The notes under the pieces: generated by a model
The model's input: the letters and a program-made list of their open reading frames with translations, nothing else
Database searches by the model: none
What the model was told of the DNA's origin: nothing
Made by a program: the position numbers and the translations under genes
Shown: piece after piece, positions 9,880 to 21,589 of the stretch
How positions within the stretch are numbered: position 1 is the first letter of the stretch
Layout of the letters: the number at the start of each line of letters is the position of its first letter
Assembly: GCA_023014365.1 (NCBI GenBank)
Contig: JAEBUN010000025.1
Coordinates: forward strand, 248,001-312,000
Source of the DNA: Lepiota brunneoincarnata
Taxonomy: Eukaryota; Basidiomycota; Agaricomycetes; Agaricales; Agaricaceae
Direction: 5' to 3'
Length of the DNA: 64,000 nt

Positions 9880-11468
9880 CGGGGCTCTCTCGCAGTCCTT
9901 ATTGGGGCCACGCCAAAGTTGAAAGCCATGTGACTGAAGCCCATCGCCGCGTCAATGAAGTCCGACTATCAACCGTCCCTTCCATCAACCAATCGTCACG
10001 TCGTGCCAAGCCATAATTACCACAAATACCCGCTGTATCCAATTCGCCTTTTGTCCACCAGGGAAGCCCCTCATCAGCAACCCAGCTGCCTATTGACGCC
10101 TACAATGACGGTGCCATACGTGACTATCCTCCCTGTCCCCAGGGGCCAGGATCCAATTTTCTCGATCATCATCAGCAACGCCCGTGAGCACATTTAATCA
10201 ACAACCTCGATGTACTACGGTTCCTTATCCAGTGCATCCGCCATTCAGTCCGGTACCAATCGCAGGGTCGACGAATTTGGTTCCACCAATGGCCCCATTG
10301 ACACCCCAACTACCAGCGGCGGTCACTTTGCAACTTTCCCGGTCAAAGGGCGTTCCGGGTCTGTGGGCACCAGTGGTGATTACCAGTTCCATGATAATCC
10401 ATCCCTCCCCGCTGCTGATTGCTGATTATGGATCTACCGGCTCATTCTCGTCTTCAATAACGCAGGCACTTGCCTCAGAGCTATTCCCACGGGATGGCAA
10501 AACCCCTCCCCTTGGAAAACTGGGACTGTTCAGCCGTGACGGTCTTGCCCCCGCGTACGAGCCAAACCCGGACAACCCTTGGGCGGGCGGGCAGCGGTTG
10601 ACTCACAATGACCACATATTACTCTCCGCTCATACCAGACAGACTTCCAACTTGTCTGAGGACGATGCATTGCTCGCGTACATGACCGCTTTTCAAGAGC
10701 CCGTCACCGACCAGGAGGAGAGCGCTGGCGTAAAGCAAGACAAACACGTGAGCAGACACGTAAGGTTTGGAGAAGTTCGGGAGATTGATGAGGGACCTGC
10801 TTTCTCTCCAATCCCACCGCAGCATTCGCCCGACGATTTGTCTACGCATGGCAGACAACCACCCGAGGATAGGAGTGCGTTTCTATCAATCACCGCCACT
10901 TTGTCTCTGCTGACCATAAGTCCAGATCACCGCGTCGAAGAGCCGGCTCATCCACAGGATGCAAGTCCCGTTCATATCAGCCGCGTACCAGGACCAGACG
11001 ATGACCCTACCGCTCCCCTGAACCGGGAAGACGAAGAAAGAGCGCTCAATGCTGCGGCAGCGAGGGAGGTTGCGTTGGAACTACAGCCAAGTACTACTAC
11101 ATCCAGGACCTCATCCTTATCCCCAACCTCTCCGGTACCAAGTGCGGTTACCCCTCAACAAGAGACGCCAAAGGGAACCACCAGCCTCACCGCTCATTCC
11201 TCCGAGCGCGTCATATATGGCCGACAGGTGGAGTGTCTCGCCCTGTCTTGAATGCACCCCTACATACGCTGAAAGCCCACATACCGGATCCCCCTCTTCA
11301 CCGCTCACGCAGCAGCACAATATCGTATCTTCTCCTATGACACAACCGAATCCATTCAATCCCCCAGTGCCACAGGCCCATATTTATGGTCAAGGACATC
11401 CTCCACCAAGAATCACCGTGGACCATCCGCAGCCCTATGCTTCACAACTAGATTCATACCAGCGCTAA
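9880..11468 (+). pseudogene. Ser/Pro-rich disordered protein gene, frame-disrupted (M1)
   Basis: The long plus-strand frame at 10184-11251 plus the overlapping frame 11049-11468 encode a low-complexity Pro/Ser/Thr/Gln-rich protein without a known domain. Upstream stretches in other frames (about 9880-10140) also look coding. A basic segment SRHVRFGEV (in 10744-10776) resembles an RVxF-type protein-phosphatase-1 docking motif; that is speculation. Compared with M3, M1 and M2 share a 7-bp tandem duplication near 10420 and a 1-bp loss in a short CAGACCC repeat near 11695. Both shift the frame, so these two copies look disrupted. The gene lies about 670 bp 5' of the receptor in all modules. Confidence 0.5.
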
Positions 11469-12134
11469 GCCGCTATTCCGCCACGGGACCAACATTACGA
11501 GGAACAGTCTAGCCAGAGCCAGTATATGCCAAGTTCGCCGGCGCCGGCCCCGCGACTGCCACCACCGCAGATCAACTTTCCACCAGAACACTCTGGTCCT
11601 CGTGGGCGATTTCCATCCTGCCAAGAACCAGCGCAAGGCGACGGAGCTAATGACTCAACGATGAGCTCTGCATATCAGACCCCAGCTCAGACCCAGCTCA
11701 GACCCCATCTGAGCATGCCCCTCCTTCACCGGGCGTCACTTATGTTTTCTTCTGTTGTACTCTATTGTACGCTATGATTCGTCTCCATCATGCTCTTGGA
11801 CCCCCTTTGGACACTGATTGGTTGAGGACTCTTACGACGACGAAGGACTCGTCTAAATCGTCTATGGGTTCACACTAGCACATGTAATTCTATATGTAAG
11901 CATCCGAGTTTTATGCTTCATTGTATCACTCGAGCAAGGGTAGGAATGCTCGCTCATAAATCTCAGTCGCTTTGGACCAATGTCAGCAATGGTGGGGTAA
12001 CGAAATGCCGGAGCCCAGGTCGCGATTTTTGCTGAATGATGTCACTAAAATATTGCTGTGGTCCAGATCTCGTGGGAAGATTGCTGCTGTAGAACACAAT
12101 GAGGCAGCATTAATGGCGCCCAAGAACTCAAGCC
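11469..12134 (+). other. 3' part of the Pro-rich gene and upstream region of receptor A1
   Basis: 11526-11777 still reads as a Pro-rich coding continuation (residues rich in P, S and Q). 11780-12134 has no coding signal and probably holds the terminator of the Pro-rich gene and the promoter and leader of A1. Confidence 0.4.
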
Positions 12135-15100
12135 ATGACCTCCACCCAACGCACTGTCTTACAAGCCTCAGCGACAGCCATGACCGCTCATGGATTACCC
12201 GCGACGCCTGGCCTTGTTGCACCCTTGGCCAATCCACCAACATCGAATTTCGAACCCATGGTCTCCACCTCCGTTAACCTAACCGATACCGTATCAAAGA
12301 TTGCAAAGGAGGTTGGCGAACTGTTCAAGGATTTACCGTATGTGAAGGCGTTTGCAGGAGTTTTGCTTCAAATTATCAAGATCAGAGAGGTGCACAAGCT
12401 TACTGGAAACCAAAGGGTCATCTAACAACAAAACAGGAAATACAAACCGAAAAGGATCGGTCTCAGGAACTGATCGAAAAGATATTGGGCAGGTCAAAGG
12501 TCATCCTCCATGGCCTGCGCCAAGTGGCTACATCATCAAACAGGAACCAGCTGAAGGACACAGAGGAGGAATTAGGAGAGTATAACCGGTAATACCACCT
12601 GACCTCTTTTCCCCTTTGTGGATTAGCTGATCTACCGCTCAGTCTCCTTGGGGAAATTCACGGTACGCTCATAACAAAGGCTCCAAAAGGCGTGCGGGGG
12701 AAAATGGGGAAGTGGATAAATCGGAATTCGAGGATCGAGACTCTGGCCAAGTATGATCGTCTCATCGATAGCGTCCACGCGAATCTCAATGTATGTCTGG
12801 AGTCTGTATTCATATCGCTTGCTCTCATTCGACCTCTACAGACTGGAATCCTTCTCAAGCTCATCAATCCACCTCAATCTGCTCAGCCATCCTCAGGTCC
12901 GGCCAGGTACGACAAACCTCATGTTATCTGTATCCAGTGTCCTGATGCTTGCCCTCGCTATTCAGTACTCTCTACAAGCCCATTCCTCGCCCTGATCAGA
13001 TGATTGGGAGAGACGAAGAGAAATCCGCGGTCATTGGAACACTGCTCAACGACCCATTGCCACGGGTCACGATCTTGGGGGCTGGTGGGATGGGTAAAAC
13101 GACACTCGCTCTCACTGCTGTGCACGACCGCGCGGTGGTTGAGCGATACCCTTCGCGGTACTTTGTCCCCTGCGAAGCGACCACCTCGCTAGCTGGCCTG
13201 ATTTGGGAAATTGCTAATGCGCTACGCATCCCGCCTTCGGAGCGCAACGAAAACTTGATTGACATTGTTCTATCCCAATTTCATGGAAATACCATCCTAT
13301 GCTTGGACAACTTCGAGACCATCTGGGAGGACGAGGCAATCCGGCGGGACATAGAAGACTTCTTATCTCACCTTGATTGTGTACCCGACCTCGCAATTAT
13401 TATCACCATGCGTGGCACCCAGCGCCCTTCTGGAGCCGCCTGGTCGCAGCCGTTACTACCACCCTTAAAGAAACTAAACGACAGCGACGCAAAGTTGATA
13501 TTCCAAAAGTCTCGAGTGCCAATGGACGAATTTGCCGAAAAATTGGTCGGGGTTGCCAATGGGATACCGCTGGCCATCAAACTCATCATTGCCCAATTAC
13601 ACGAAGGGAACGAGAGGCCCAAATCGCTGTGGGCGCGATGGGAGCGGACGCAGACAAGGGCCATAGGGACGGGTACCAAGCATCGCTTATCCAATCTCGA
13701 CGCGTCCATTCACCTGTCGGTGCACAGCCCACGTATGCAGGCAGACCCAAACGCTATCCTGACTTTTGCCATGCTATCGAGCCTTCCGGACGGGTTCCCA
13801 TGCCGACAGGAGGCCATTGACGAACTCCAAAGTCACTTACCAGCAACGATCCGTCTTCAGGAGACATTGGTGTCCCTCCAACGGGTATCACTCACCTACG
13901 TCGACGGAACTGAGGGAACGCTCAGATATCGAATGCTTGTGCCGATCCGGGAGTTCGGCATGAAGATGGAGATGGATCGTCTGCTCGATAGCTGCTTAGG
14001 CACCTTCTACGCCGGGATGATGAATCGTTTTGCGAATTACGCAAATCCCACTGGCCATAACATAATTCCACCAGAGCTCCCCAATGTACGCTCGGTATTC
14101 ACGAAAGTGCTCAAGGAAGACCAAGTGGATGAGAAGATTGTTGACGCTTCCATTGATTATACCCTTTGGTGCATTTATATGGGCAATCCCACTTCGGAGA
14201 TCATTGACCTGGCACTGCAGCGGAAGGTGGTTGGGTCATCAAGGTTACATGCGCGATGTGTTTCAGCCTTGTCGCGTGTGTATTTTCGACAGAATAAGCT
14301 AGCTGAGGCGGAGTCGTCTTTCACGAAAGCGATGGAGCTTCACCAGCAATCGCATGACGTGCTTGGTGAGGCCAACGATGTCCAGAACCTGGGACAAGTG
14401 TATTTGCAACGGGATAAGCTAGACGAAGCCGAGTTGGCGTTCAAGAAAGCGATGGAGCTTCACCAGCAATCGCATAACGTGCTTGGTGAGGCCAACGATG
14501 TCCAGAAGCTGGGAGAAGTGTATTTGCGACGGGCTAAGCTAGACGAAGCCGAGTTGGCGTTCAAGAAAGCGATGGAGCTTCACCAGCAATCGCATTCTGT
14601 GCTTGGTGAGGCCAACGATGTCCAGAAGCTGGGAAAAGTGTATTTGCGACGGGCTAAGCTAGACGAAGCCGAGTTGGCGTTCAAGAAAGCGATGGAGCTT
14701 CACCAGCAATCGCATGACGTGCTTGGTGAGGCCAACGATGTCCGGAACCTGGGAGAAGTGTATTTGCGATGGGCTAAGCTAGACGAAGCCGAGTTGGCGT
14801 TCAAGAAAGCGATGGAGCTTCACCAGCAATCGCATGACGTGCTTGGTGAGGCCAACGATGTCCACAAGCTGGGAGAAGTGTATTTGCGACGGGATAAGCT
14901 AGACGAAGCCGAGTTGGCGTTCAAGAAAGCGATGGAGCTTCACCAGCAATCGCATGACGTGCTTGGTGAGGCCAACGATGTCCAGAACCTGGGAGAAGTG
15001 TATTTGCGACGGGCTAAGCTAGACGAAGCCGAGTTGGCGTTCAAGAAAGCGATGGAGCTTCACCAGCAATCGCATGACGTGCTTGGTGAGGCCAACGATG

Positions 15101-15753
15101 TCCAGAAGCTGGGAGAAGTGTATTTGCGACGGGCTAAGCTAGACGAAGCCGAGTTGGCGTTCAAGAAAGCGATGGAGCTTCACCAGCAATCGCATGACGT
15201 GCTTGGTGAGGCCAACGATGTCCAGAACCTGGGAGAAGTGTATTTGCGACGGGCTAAGCTAGACGAAGCCGAGTTGGCGTTCAAGAAAGCGATGGAGCTT
15301 CACCAGCAATCGCATGACGTGCTTGGTGAGGCCAACGATGTCCAGAACCTGGGAGAAGTGTATTTGCGACGGGCTAAGCTAGACGAAGCCGAGTTGGCGT
15401 TCAAGAAAGCGATGGAGCTTCACCAGCAATCGCATGACGTGCTTGGTGAGGCCTACGATGTCCAGAAGCTGGGACAAGTGTATTTGCGACGGGCTAAGCT
15501 AGACGAAGCCGAGTTGGCATTCAAGAAAGCGATGGAGCTTCACCAGCAGTCGCATTCCAAACTTGGGGAGGCTGGTGATGTCCAGCTGCTGGGACGAGTG
15601 CATTTGCAATGGGATAAATTGGACAAAGCTGAGCAATATTTCAACCAAGCTCTTCTTCTTCACTGTCAATGCCAGTCACCACGAGATGAAACTACGGACT
15701 TAAAGCTACTTGAACATGTTCGGAAGCGCAGGGAGGTGCTATCCGCAGCATAA
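12135..15753 (+). CDS. NLR-type receptor A1: MLKL-like helical N-terminus, NB-ARC, 12 TPR units
   Basis: Five exons (12135-12389, 12437-12588, 12643-12790, 12842-12906, 12966-15753) join in frame with GT-AG introns of 47-59 bp and give 1135 residues. Residues about 45-200 are helical and resemble the four-helix bundle seen in fungal receptors related to the MLKL/HeLo killer domains. The NB-ARC follows: P-loop GAGGMGKTT (about 245-253), Walker B ILCLDNFE (317-324), sensor-like TMRGT (354-358) and GIPLA (406-410). A winged-helix region follows, then TPR units of exactly 40 residues. STAND proteins of this layout are cytosolic sensors that oligomerise on ligand binding and release an N-terminal, often membrane-attacking, effector. 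No MHD motif was seen. All key ATPase residues are present and the frame is intact, so it is probably functional. Confidence 0.85.
14278..15717 (+). repeat. TPR-encoding tandem array, 12 x 120 bp (A1)
   Basis: Twelve in-frame 120-bp units; the first and last are diverged caps and the inner ten are almost identical. Inner consensus begins VYLRRAKLDEAELAFKKAME and continues LHQQSHDVLGEANDVQNLGE. Differences among inner units are nearly all amino-acid changing and fall at unit positions 4, 5, 6, 27, 33, 36, 37 and 40. Confidence 0.95.
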
Positions 15754-16010
15754 GGCATTTTCATCATTTTATGCATTACCTCATCTTTGGTTATCTTCAG
15801 TGGTTTGGCTTCGTTGTTGGTAGTTGGGCATTTCAGGAAGGGCCTCCACTTTCATTTGTTTCATTCAAATGACATAAAACCTTTACTCGACGAAAATCAA
15901 TACACATACAATATAATATCAGCAAATAAATAATGTGCTAATGAACTAGAGGGAAGTGAACAGGAAATGAGAGAGATAGAGGAGAGTAGTGGGGGGATTA
16001 ACCAATGACA
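15754..16010 (+). other. 3' flank of A1 and spacer
   Basis: AT-rich with several AATAAA-like stretches (for example AAATAAATAA near 15924-15933) suited to polyadenylation. Conserved in M2 and M3. Confidence 0.4.
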
Positions 16011-16505
16011 ATGGGTGCTGTCCTGTCTCCACTTCTCGACGCAGCCGACTCTACTACTAGAGATGAACATCATATCCCTTCCGAATCAGATGTCTTCGCT
16101 ACTCGTGACATTTTGAATTCACGCCTTCCACTCGAATCGGTGGATACCGTTCTAGATCTGGACCTCCATCCTCTTGCGCCGACATTCAGGCCAATAGGTC
16201 ATGGCTCATCCAACGCAATCGGCGGGCCAGCTCCCGGGTTCGAACGCATGTAGTTGGCTGGTCAGACAGGGATTTTGTCCATCATGAGTGCCATCTGGAG
16301 TACGGCTCCGATAGTTCGGTGTCATCAGCTTCGGATAGTGACTCTGACACACCCGCATAAAGTACTTCAGCCCCAGCTTGGGCCACCCTTCCTGACCTAT
16401 ATGGTTGCGGGAATGGGGCTGGTTTTGTTCGATCTCTTCAAGTCGGTGATTGTATTGCTGTCGTAGCTAGGGCGAAGGCACGAACGAAGTATTCCCATCC
16501 AAGTA
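16011..16505 (+). pseudogene. F-box-like family relic 3' of A1
   Basis: It begins like the intact gene at 7352 (MGAVLSPLLDAADSTTR and LPLESVDTVLDL), then jumps to sequence matching the second exon, losing about 500 bp and the frame. The later segment also has CAA changed to TAA (GCATAAAGT near 16357). It is truncated at 16505 by the M1 breakpoint. The same deletion and stop occur in M2 and M3, so it was already dead before the module multiplied. Confidence 0.85.
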
Positions 16506-16956
16506 GTTGCCAAAACACACGCTCGCAAATGGCAATCCTAGAATACAGCTCCCGTGCTCGAGGAAATAGGCTCGCCGATGGATAATCGGTATTGCACCCA
16601 CATTTCTACAGGATAAAATTCGAAATAAAGTCAACGATGGCACACCACAGTAAAACAGGCAGAATGGCAGGGAGTGCCGTATGGTCTCATAACATACGAA
16701 GGACAAGAAAACAAAACAAAACGGAAAACGAAGTCGAAGAGATTCGAATTTAAACTACCTAGTAGGCTAGGTAAGATGTGCTATGTATGTCCGAGACGAA
16801 ATTCCATAGGGGTAAAATGTTCGAAAAATAAATAGGGTGACCACGAGCAGAGAGTCGCTGTGACCGGAATAGCAAGAGCCCAAGTACGGTCTATAAAACA
16901 AACAATGACGATTCCGTGAGCCATCACTTACCACCTCATGGAAATGAGACGATTAC
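16506..16956. other. Unique spacer, 3' flank of B1
   Basis: Starts at the break of M1. No match elsewhere in the window and no gene seen. It probably contains the 3' untranslated region of B1. Confidence 0.4.
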
Positions 16957-19900
16957 CTATACATTAGGAGACGATTCCTTGAGTCTCCGGATTTCCGCAA
17001 GAACACACAAATCCATATTTTCAAGCTCTGAATCCTGGCATCGCCGGTGAAGCAGGAGCGCTTGATCCAAGCATTGTTCAGCTTGATGTAGCTGATGTTT
17101 TTGCAGATATACCACTCCAAGCATACGGAAATTATCGGCCTCACCGAGTACGTCATGAGCCTGGCTGTGAAGCTTGATAGCCGAGTTGTAAGACGACTCT
17201 GCTTCATCTAGCTTGTCCCACCGCAGATACACTTCCCCCAGAAGCGCGGCATCAATGCCCTCACCCCGCACATCCTGTGCCCGACGATGAAGCATAAAAG
17301 CCGTCTTGAAATATGACTCCGCTTTCTCTAGTATATCCCTTCCCAAATAAACGCTTCCCAACTTCCGGACATCATTGGCCTCACCGAGCGCATCATTGGC
17401 CCGGCGGTGCAACTCTCTAGCGAGTTCGAAGGACGACTCTGCCTCAGCTAGCTTTCCTCGCAACATATGCACAGTTCCCAGCATCTGCGTATCACCCGCC
17501 TCCCCAAGTACGGAATGCGACTGGCGATGAAGCTCGGCGGCCGCCTCGAAAGATGACTCTGCTTCGTCCAGCTTGCCCTGTCCCAAATACACATTCCCCA
17601 GATACGCGATATCGTTGGCCTCGCCGAGCTTATCGTGCGCCTGGCAATGAAGCTCGATAGCCTTTTTGAAAGTCACCTCCGCTTCACTTAGTTTGTAGCG
17701 CTGCAAATAGGCCTGTCCCAATATGTGGAGATCATTGGCCTCATCGAGCACGGCGTGTACCTGATGATGGAGCCTGACAGCCTCCTTGAAAGTAGACTCT
17801 GCTTCATCTAGCTTGTTCCGTCGTAAAAAGACTTGTCCCAGCATTTGGACGTCGCTAGCCTCGCCGAGTACATTATGCACCTGACGGTGGAGTGCGATAG
17901 CTGCGTTGAAGGACGCCTCTGCTTCGTCAATCTTGTAGCGTCGCAAATACACTTCTCCCAGCATATGGACACCATTGGCCTCACCGACCACATCATGCAA
18001 CTGACGGTGAAGTTCAATGGCCGTGCTGAAAGACAACCTCGCTTCGTCTAGCTTGTAGCGTCGCAAGTACACTTCTCCCAGCATATGGACGTCGCTGGCC
18101 TCGCCGAGCACAGAATGGGCCCGACGGTGAAGCTGGATGGCCTTGTTGAAAGATAACTCCGCATCGGCTAGTTTGGAACATCGCATGTAAACTCGCCCCA
18201 GCATTTGGACAGCATTGGCTTCACCGGGCACACTATGCGCGCGGCAATGAAGCCCGATGGCCTTGTTGAAAGACGACTCGGCTTCACTTAACTTGTCCCG
18301 TCGCAAATATACTTCTCCAAGCCAGTGGATATCGTGTGCCCCACCAAGCACACCATGTGACTCGCGATGGAGTTCTATAGCCTTGTTGGAGGACGACTCC
18401 GCTTCATCTAGCTTGTTCCGCCTGAAATAGACTTGTCCCAGCAGCTGGATAGCGTTAGCTTCGCTGAGGACGGAATGCGTCTCGCGATGGAGTTCGATAG
18501 CCATCCTGAAAGCCGACTCTGCTTCATCTAGCTTGTTCCGTTGCAAGTAAACATCTCCCAGCATCTGGACATCGGTAGCCTCGCCGAGCACATCATGTAC
18601 TTGGCGGTGAAGTTCGATGGCTGTGTTAAACGACCCTTCTGCGTCGTCTAGCTCGTGGCGTCGCAAATACACCTGACCCAACATGTTCATATCATTGGCC
18701 TCACTGAGCAGATCGTTGACCCGCCCATGAAGCCTGATAGCCTGCTTGAAAGTCGACTCTGCCTCGTCGAGCTTGTCCCTTCGCAAATAGACCTGTCCCA
18801 ACATACGGACATCGTTAGCTTCACCGAGCACATAATCCACCTGCCGATGAAGCCCGATAGCCCTCTTGAAAGACGACTCGGCTTCCTCCAGCTTGTACCC
18901 CCGCATATACACAAATGACAACATGGAAAGGCACTGGGCGTGCAAACTGACTGATCCAGTGGTGTTACGAGTTGCCAAATCCATGATCTCCTCAGTGGGA
19001 TTGCCGGTGTAGACGCACCAGTCAGTGTAGCGGATAGATGCGGTGACGATTTTTTCGTCGGCTCTATTTTCGTTTAGTGCCTTGGAGAAAACTGTGTGGA
19101 TATTGGGAAGTTCCGAGGGGACGATGGCGTGACCTGCAGCACTCGTAACATCTGGGGGGTCGTTCATCATCTTGATGTAAAAGTCGACCAAACAACTTTC
19201 GAGGGTGTTTGCCTCCCCCAGCTTCGTACGGAAAAACTCCCGGACTGGCTCAAGCATCCGAAGTCTGGGGTTCATCCGGCCAGCTTCATCAATATAAACA
19301 AGCGAAGCCCTTCGCAATATCAGCAATATCTCTCGAAGGCGGACATTGCTGGGCAAACAGCTTTGCAAATCGTTGATGGCCTCCTCTCCATACGGGAACC
19401 CGTCCGGAAGGCTCGATAACATAACGAGTACAAGTATTGCATTAGGATCTTCCCGCATGCGGCGGCTATATACCGAAAGGTGAATGGAGGCATCGAGCCT
19501 AGATAAGCGATAGTCGTTGCCTATACCTATAGCACTCGTCCGGACGCGTTCCCACGAAGCCAACAGGGATTAGGAAGTCTCTAATCCCTGTCGCAATTGA
19601 GCACCAATGAGCTTAATGGCTAGAGGTATTCCATCAACGGCATCCAATAGGTTTACGATAAACTCGTCCACTGGCCCACAGGTCGTTTCGAATTTCAACT
19701 TGGAATCGGTTCGGCTTAGTTTCTCCAGAGGCTGGAGTAATGGCCGCGGCCATGAAACTCTGGATGGTCGTTCGGTACCTCGCATGGTGACAATGAGAGC
19801 GAGTCGAGGTAGGAGGTCGAGCCGAGATAGGAAGCCTTCCATGTCCGGTCGGATGGCGCTATCCTCCCAAATGGTCTCCAAATTGTCCAAGCATAGGATG

Positions 19901-19998
19901 CTGTTCCCAAAAAATGAGGAAAGTACGACGTCCACAAGACCCTCATCGCGTTCGACAGGTGGAACACGTAAAACATTGGCGGTTTCGTGAATATGCAA
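16957..19998 (-). pseudogene. NLR-type receptor B1, 5'-truncated (NB-ARC remnant plus 16 TPR units)
   Basis: Read from 19998 down, it starts inside the NB-ARC just before HETANVLRVPP. It keeps Walker B (ILCLDNLE), TMRGTERPS and GIPLA, and has no P-loop or helical N-terminus. An in-frame TAA at 19572-19570 falls in the linker before the winged helix. From there 16957-19569 is open for about 870 codons and holds 16 TPR units of 40 residues. Unlike type A, these are well diverged from each other. The 5' end is cut at about 19995 where permease sequence starts in the opposite direction. It cannot make a normal ATPase switch; a TPR-only product is conceivable but unsupported. The frame downstream of the stop has no further lesion, so decay is recent or the distal frame is still used. 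Confidence 0.8.
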
Positions 19999-21490
19999 AT
20001 GGCTTCAAGGGATTATGTGCGGTCTTTGTCACTGGTTCGTAGTATGTTACATGGACGCGGTAGAGGGTCATTAATGCCTGGCCCCTAGCTGCTTTCTCCT
20101 TTGGTTCGTTTGTCTAATTGAAATGGACGAAATGTTGTCTAACATCCTTACCCAGCTGGAACTGAGCTCGTGGGCTTCGCCGCCTCTGAGACCCCTAATC
20201 CCCGTGAGACAATGCCCGGTGCCGTCAAGGGCACTTTCTGGCGTATTGTAAATGACCCACTTTATGGTGTTAACACAGGTCACTAATCTTATCTGTCAGA
20301 CTGTCATCTATGTTACTTCTCTTACTATCATTGGACTCTTGGTCCCCTACGACGAACCTCGCCTGGTAACGGGCAGTGGTGCTTGTAAGAAGAATCTTGT
20401 TTTAGCCGGCTTTCTGCATTTCACATTGACACTAGGTGCTTCTCCTTTCGTCATTGCGCTTGATCGTGCGGGCATCAAGGGCTTAAACCGTGAGTCTATA
20501 CCTCAAATATAACTGTGTTGCACTGAACCTTTCTGCGTTAGATTTTGTCAATGTAACCATCTGCATCTCAGTGCTCTCAATCGGCCTCTCTTGCGTCTAC
20601 GCTGGTTCCCGTACCTTGACTGCTCTTGCTGAGACAGGCTATGCCCCAAGAATCTTCGCCTATGTTGACAAGTCTTCTCGACCTCTCTGGTCTGTCATTG
20701 CCATCATGGCTTTCGCACCTCTTGCCTATATCAACGTGCGTGCGGAAGGCGACATCGTTTGTAGGTAGCTTTCGTTTCTAAAATGATTTATCGCTGATAA
20801 AAGGCAATAGTTAACTGGCTCCTTGCCCTCTCTGGTCTTTCCACACTCTTCTCCTGGCTCGCAATATGCTTATGCCAGTAAGTTCTCAATATGAATATCT
20901 ATAACCACGTCAACATACGCACTGTCCTAGCATCCGTTTCCGGAGGGCTTGGAAGATCCAAGGACACTCCGTCAAGGAATTGCCCTTCCAGGCTCTTGGT
21001 GGTGTCTACGGTTCATGGTTTGGTGTTATCCTTACCATCCTGGTGTTTATTGCCCAGTTCTACATCGTGGGTCATTTCTCGTGCTATCCGAAGTGACAAT
21101 AATTAGGGCAAACCGGGGTATCTGGCCGATTGGTGGCATGCCAGACACCTCTGCTGGGGTTGCTGAATCATTCTTCCGTACGCTTACTCTTGCTATGTCG
21201 TATGATCCTAGATGCTGATAATGTGACTAACAGTGGCCTACCTCGGCTTCTTTGTCATGATGCTCTTTTACGCCATTGGAATAATCTGGAAACGCACCCT
21301 CCCTCAACGCGCTCATAAAATTAATCTCGATTCGGGTCGCAAAAGTTGGCTTACTGTTGAAGAAATGCGTGAGGTATGTGGCTGGTGTATTTGTTGGGAT
21401 GTTTATTTACTTGTTGCTCCCTAGTGGCGCGCCGGGCACAGGGGTGCGCCTATCTGGCTCCGTATCTACAGGATGTTATTTACGAATTAA
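19996..21490 (+). pseudogene. Amino-acid permease, 5'-truncated copy
   Basis: It matches the complete permease (48724-51333, minus) from within exon 6 to the stop codon. It includes the 15-bp microexon, [31 protein letters not shown], the [18 protein letters not shown] segment and the C-terminal exon ending in ACGAATTAA at 21490. The first five exons, including the start and about four transmembrane segments, are missing. It lies head-to-head with B1. Shared sequence runs on to about 21555. Confidence 0.9.
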
Positions 21491-21589
21491 ATTCCTATAA
21501 TATTTTATCTCGGGGATATGGTTGCAACCTTATTAAACGTGGTGGTCCGATGACACGGTGTGAATATAGGCAGGGTGGGGAGGAACACA

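Larger units (their letters stand above)
1..16505 (+). repeat. Segmental duplication module M1
   Basis: First of three copies of a large module. Bases 1-6290 match 23672-29940 at near identity, and 7070-16505 match 29945-38913. The stretch 6290-7070 is missing from M2 but partly present in M3. Identity with M2 stops at 16505, inside a gene relic, where M2 continues with unrelated sequence. The left end cannot be placed because the window starts inside or at the module edge. Contents are annotated separately below. Confidence 0.95.

Noticed and set aside
13377..13820. 147-codon frame overlapping the A1 NB-ARC
   Set aside because: Shadow in another frame of a strongly conserved ATPase domain; repeated in A2 and A3 only through that conservation.
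14278..15717. Regular 120-bp repeats resembling a CRISPR or satellite array
   Set aside because: Units are in frame with the upstream NB-ARC, encode TPR helices and have no spacers; the organism is eukaryotic.
17833..18918. Plus-strand open frames opposite the B1 TPR array
   Set aside because: Antisense shadows created by the periodic TPR codons; same at 41755-42849 for B2.
20071..20283. Minus-strand frame inside the truncated permease
   Set aside because: Antisense to permease exons and introns that match the complete gene.
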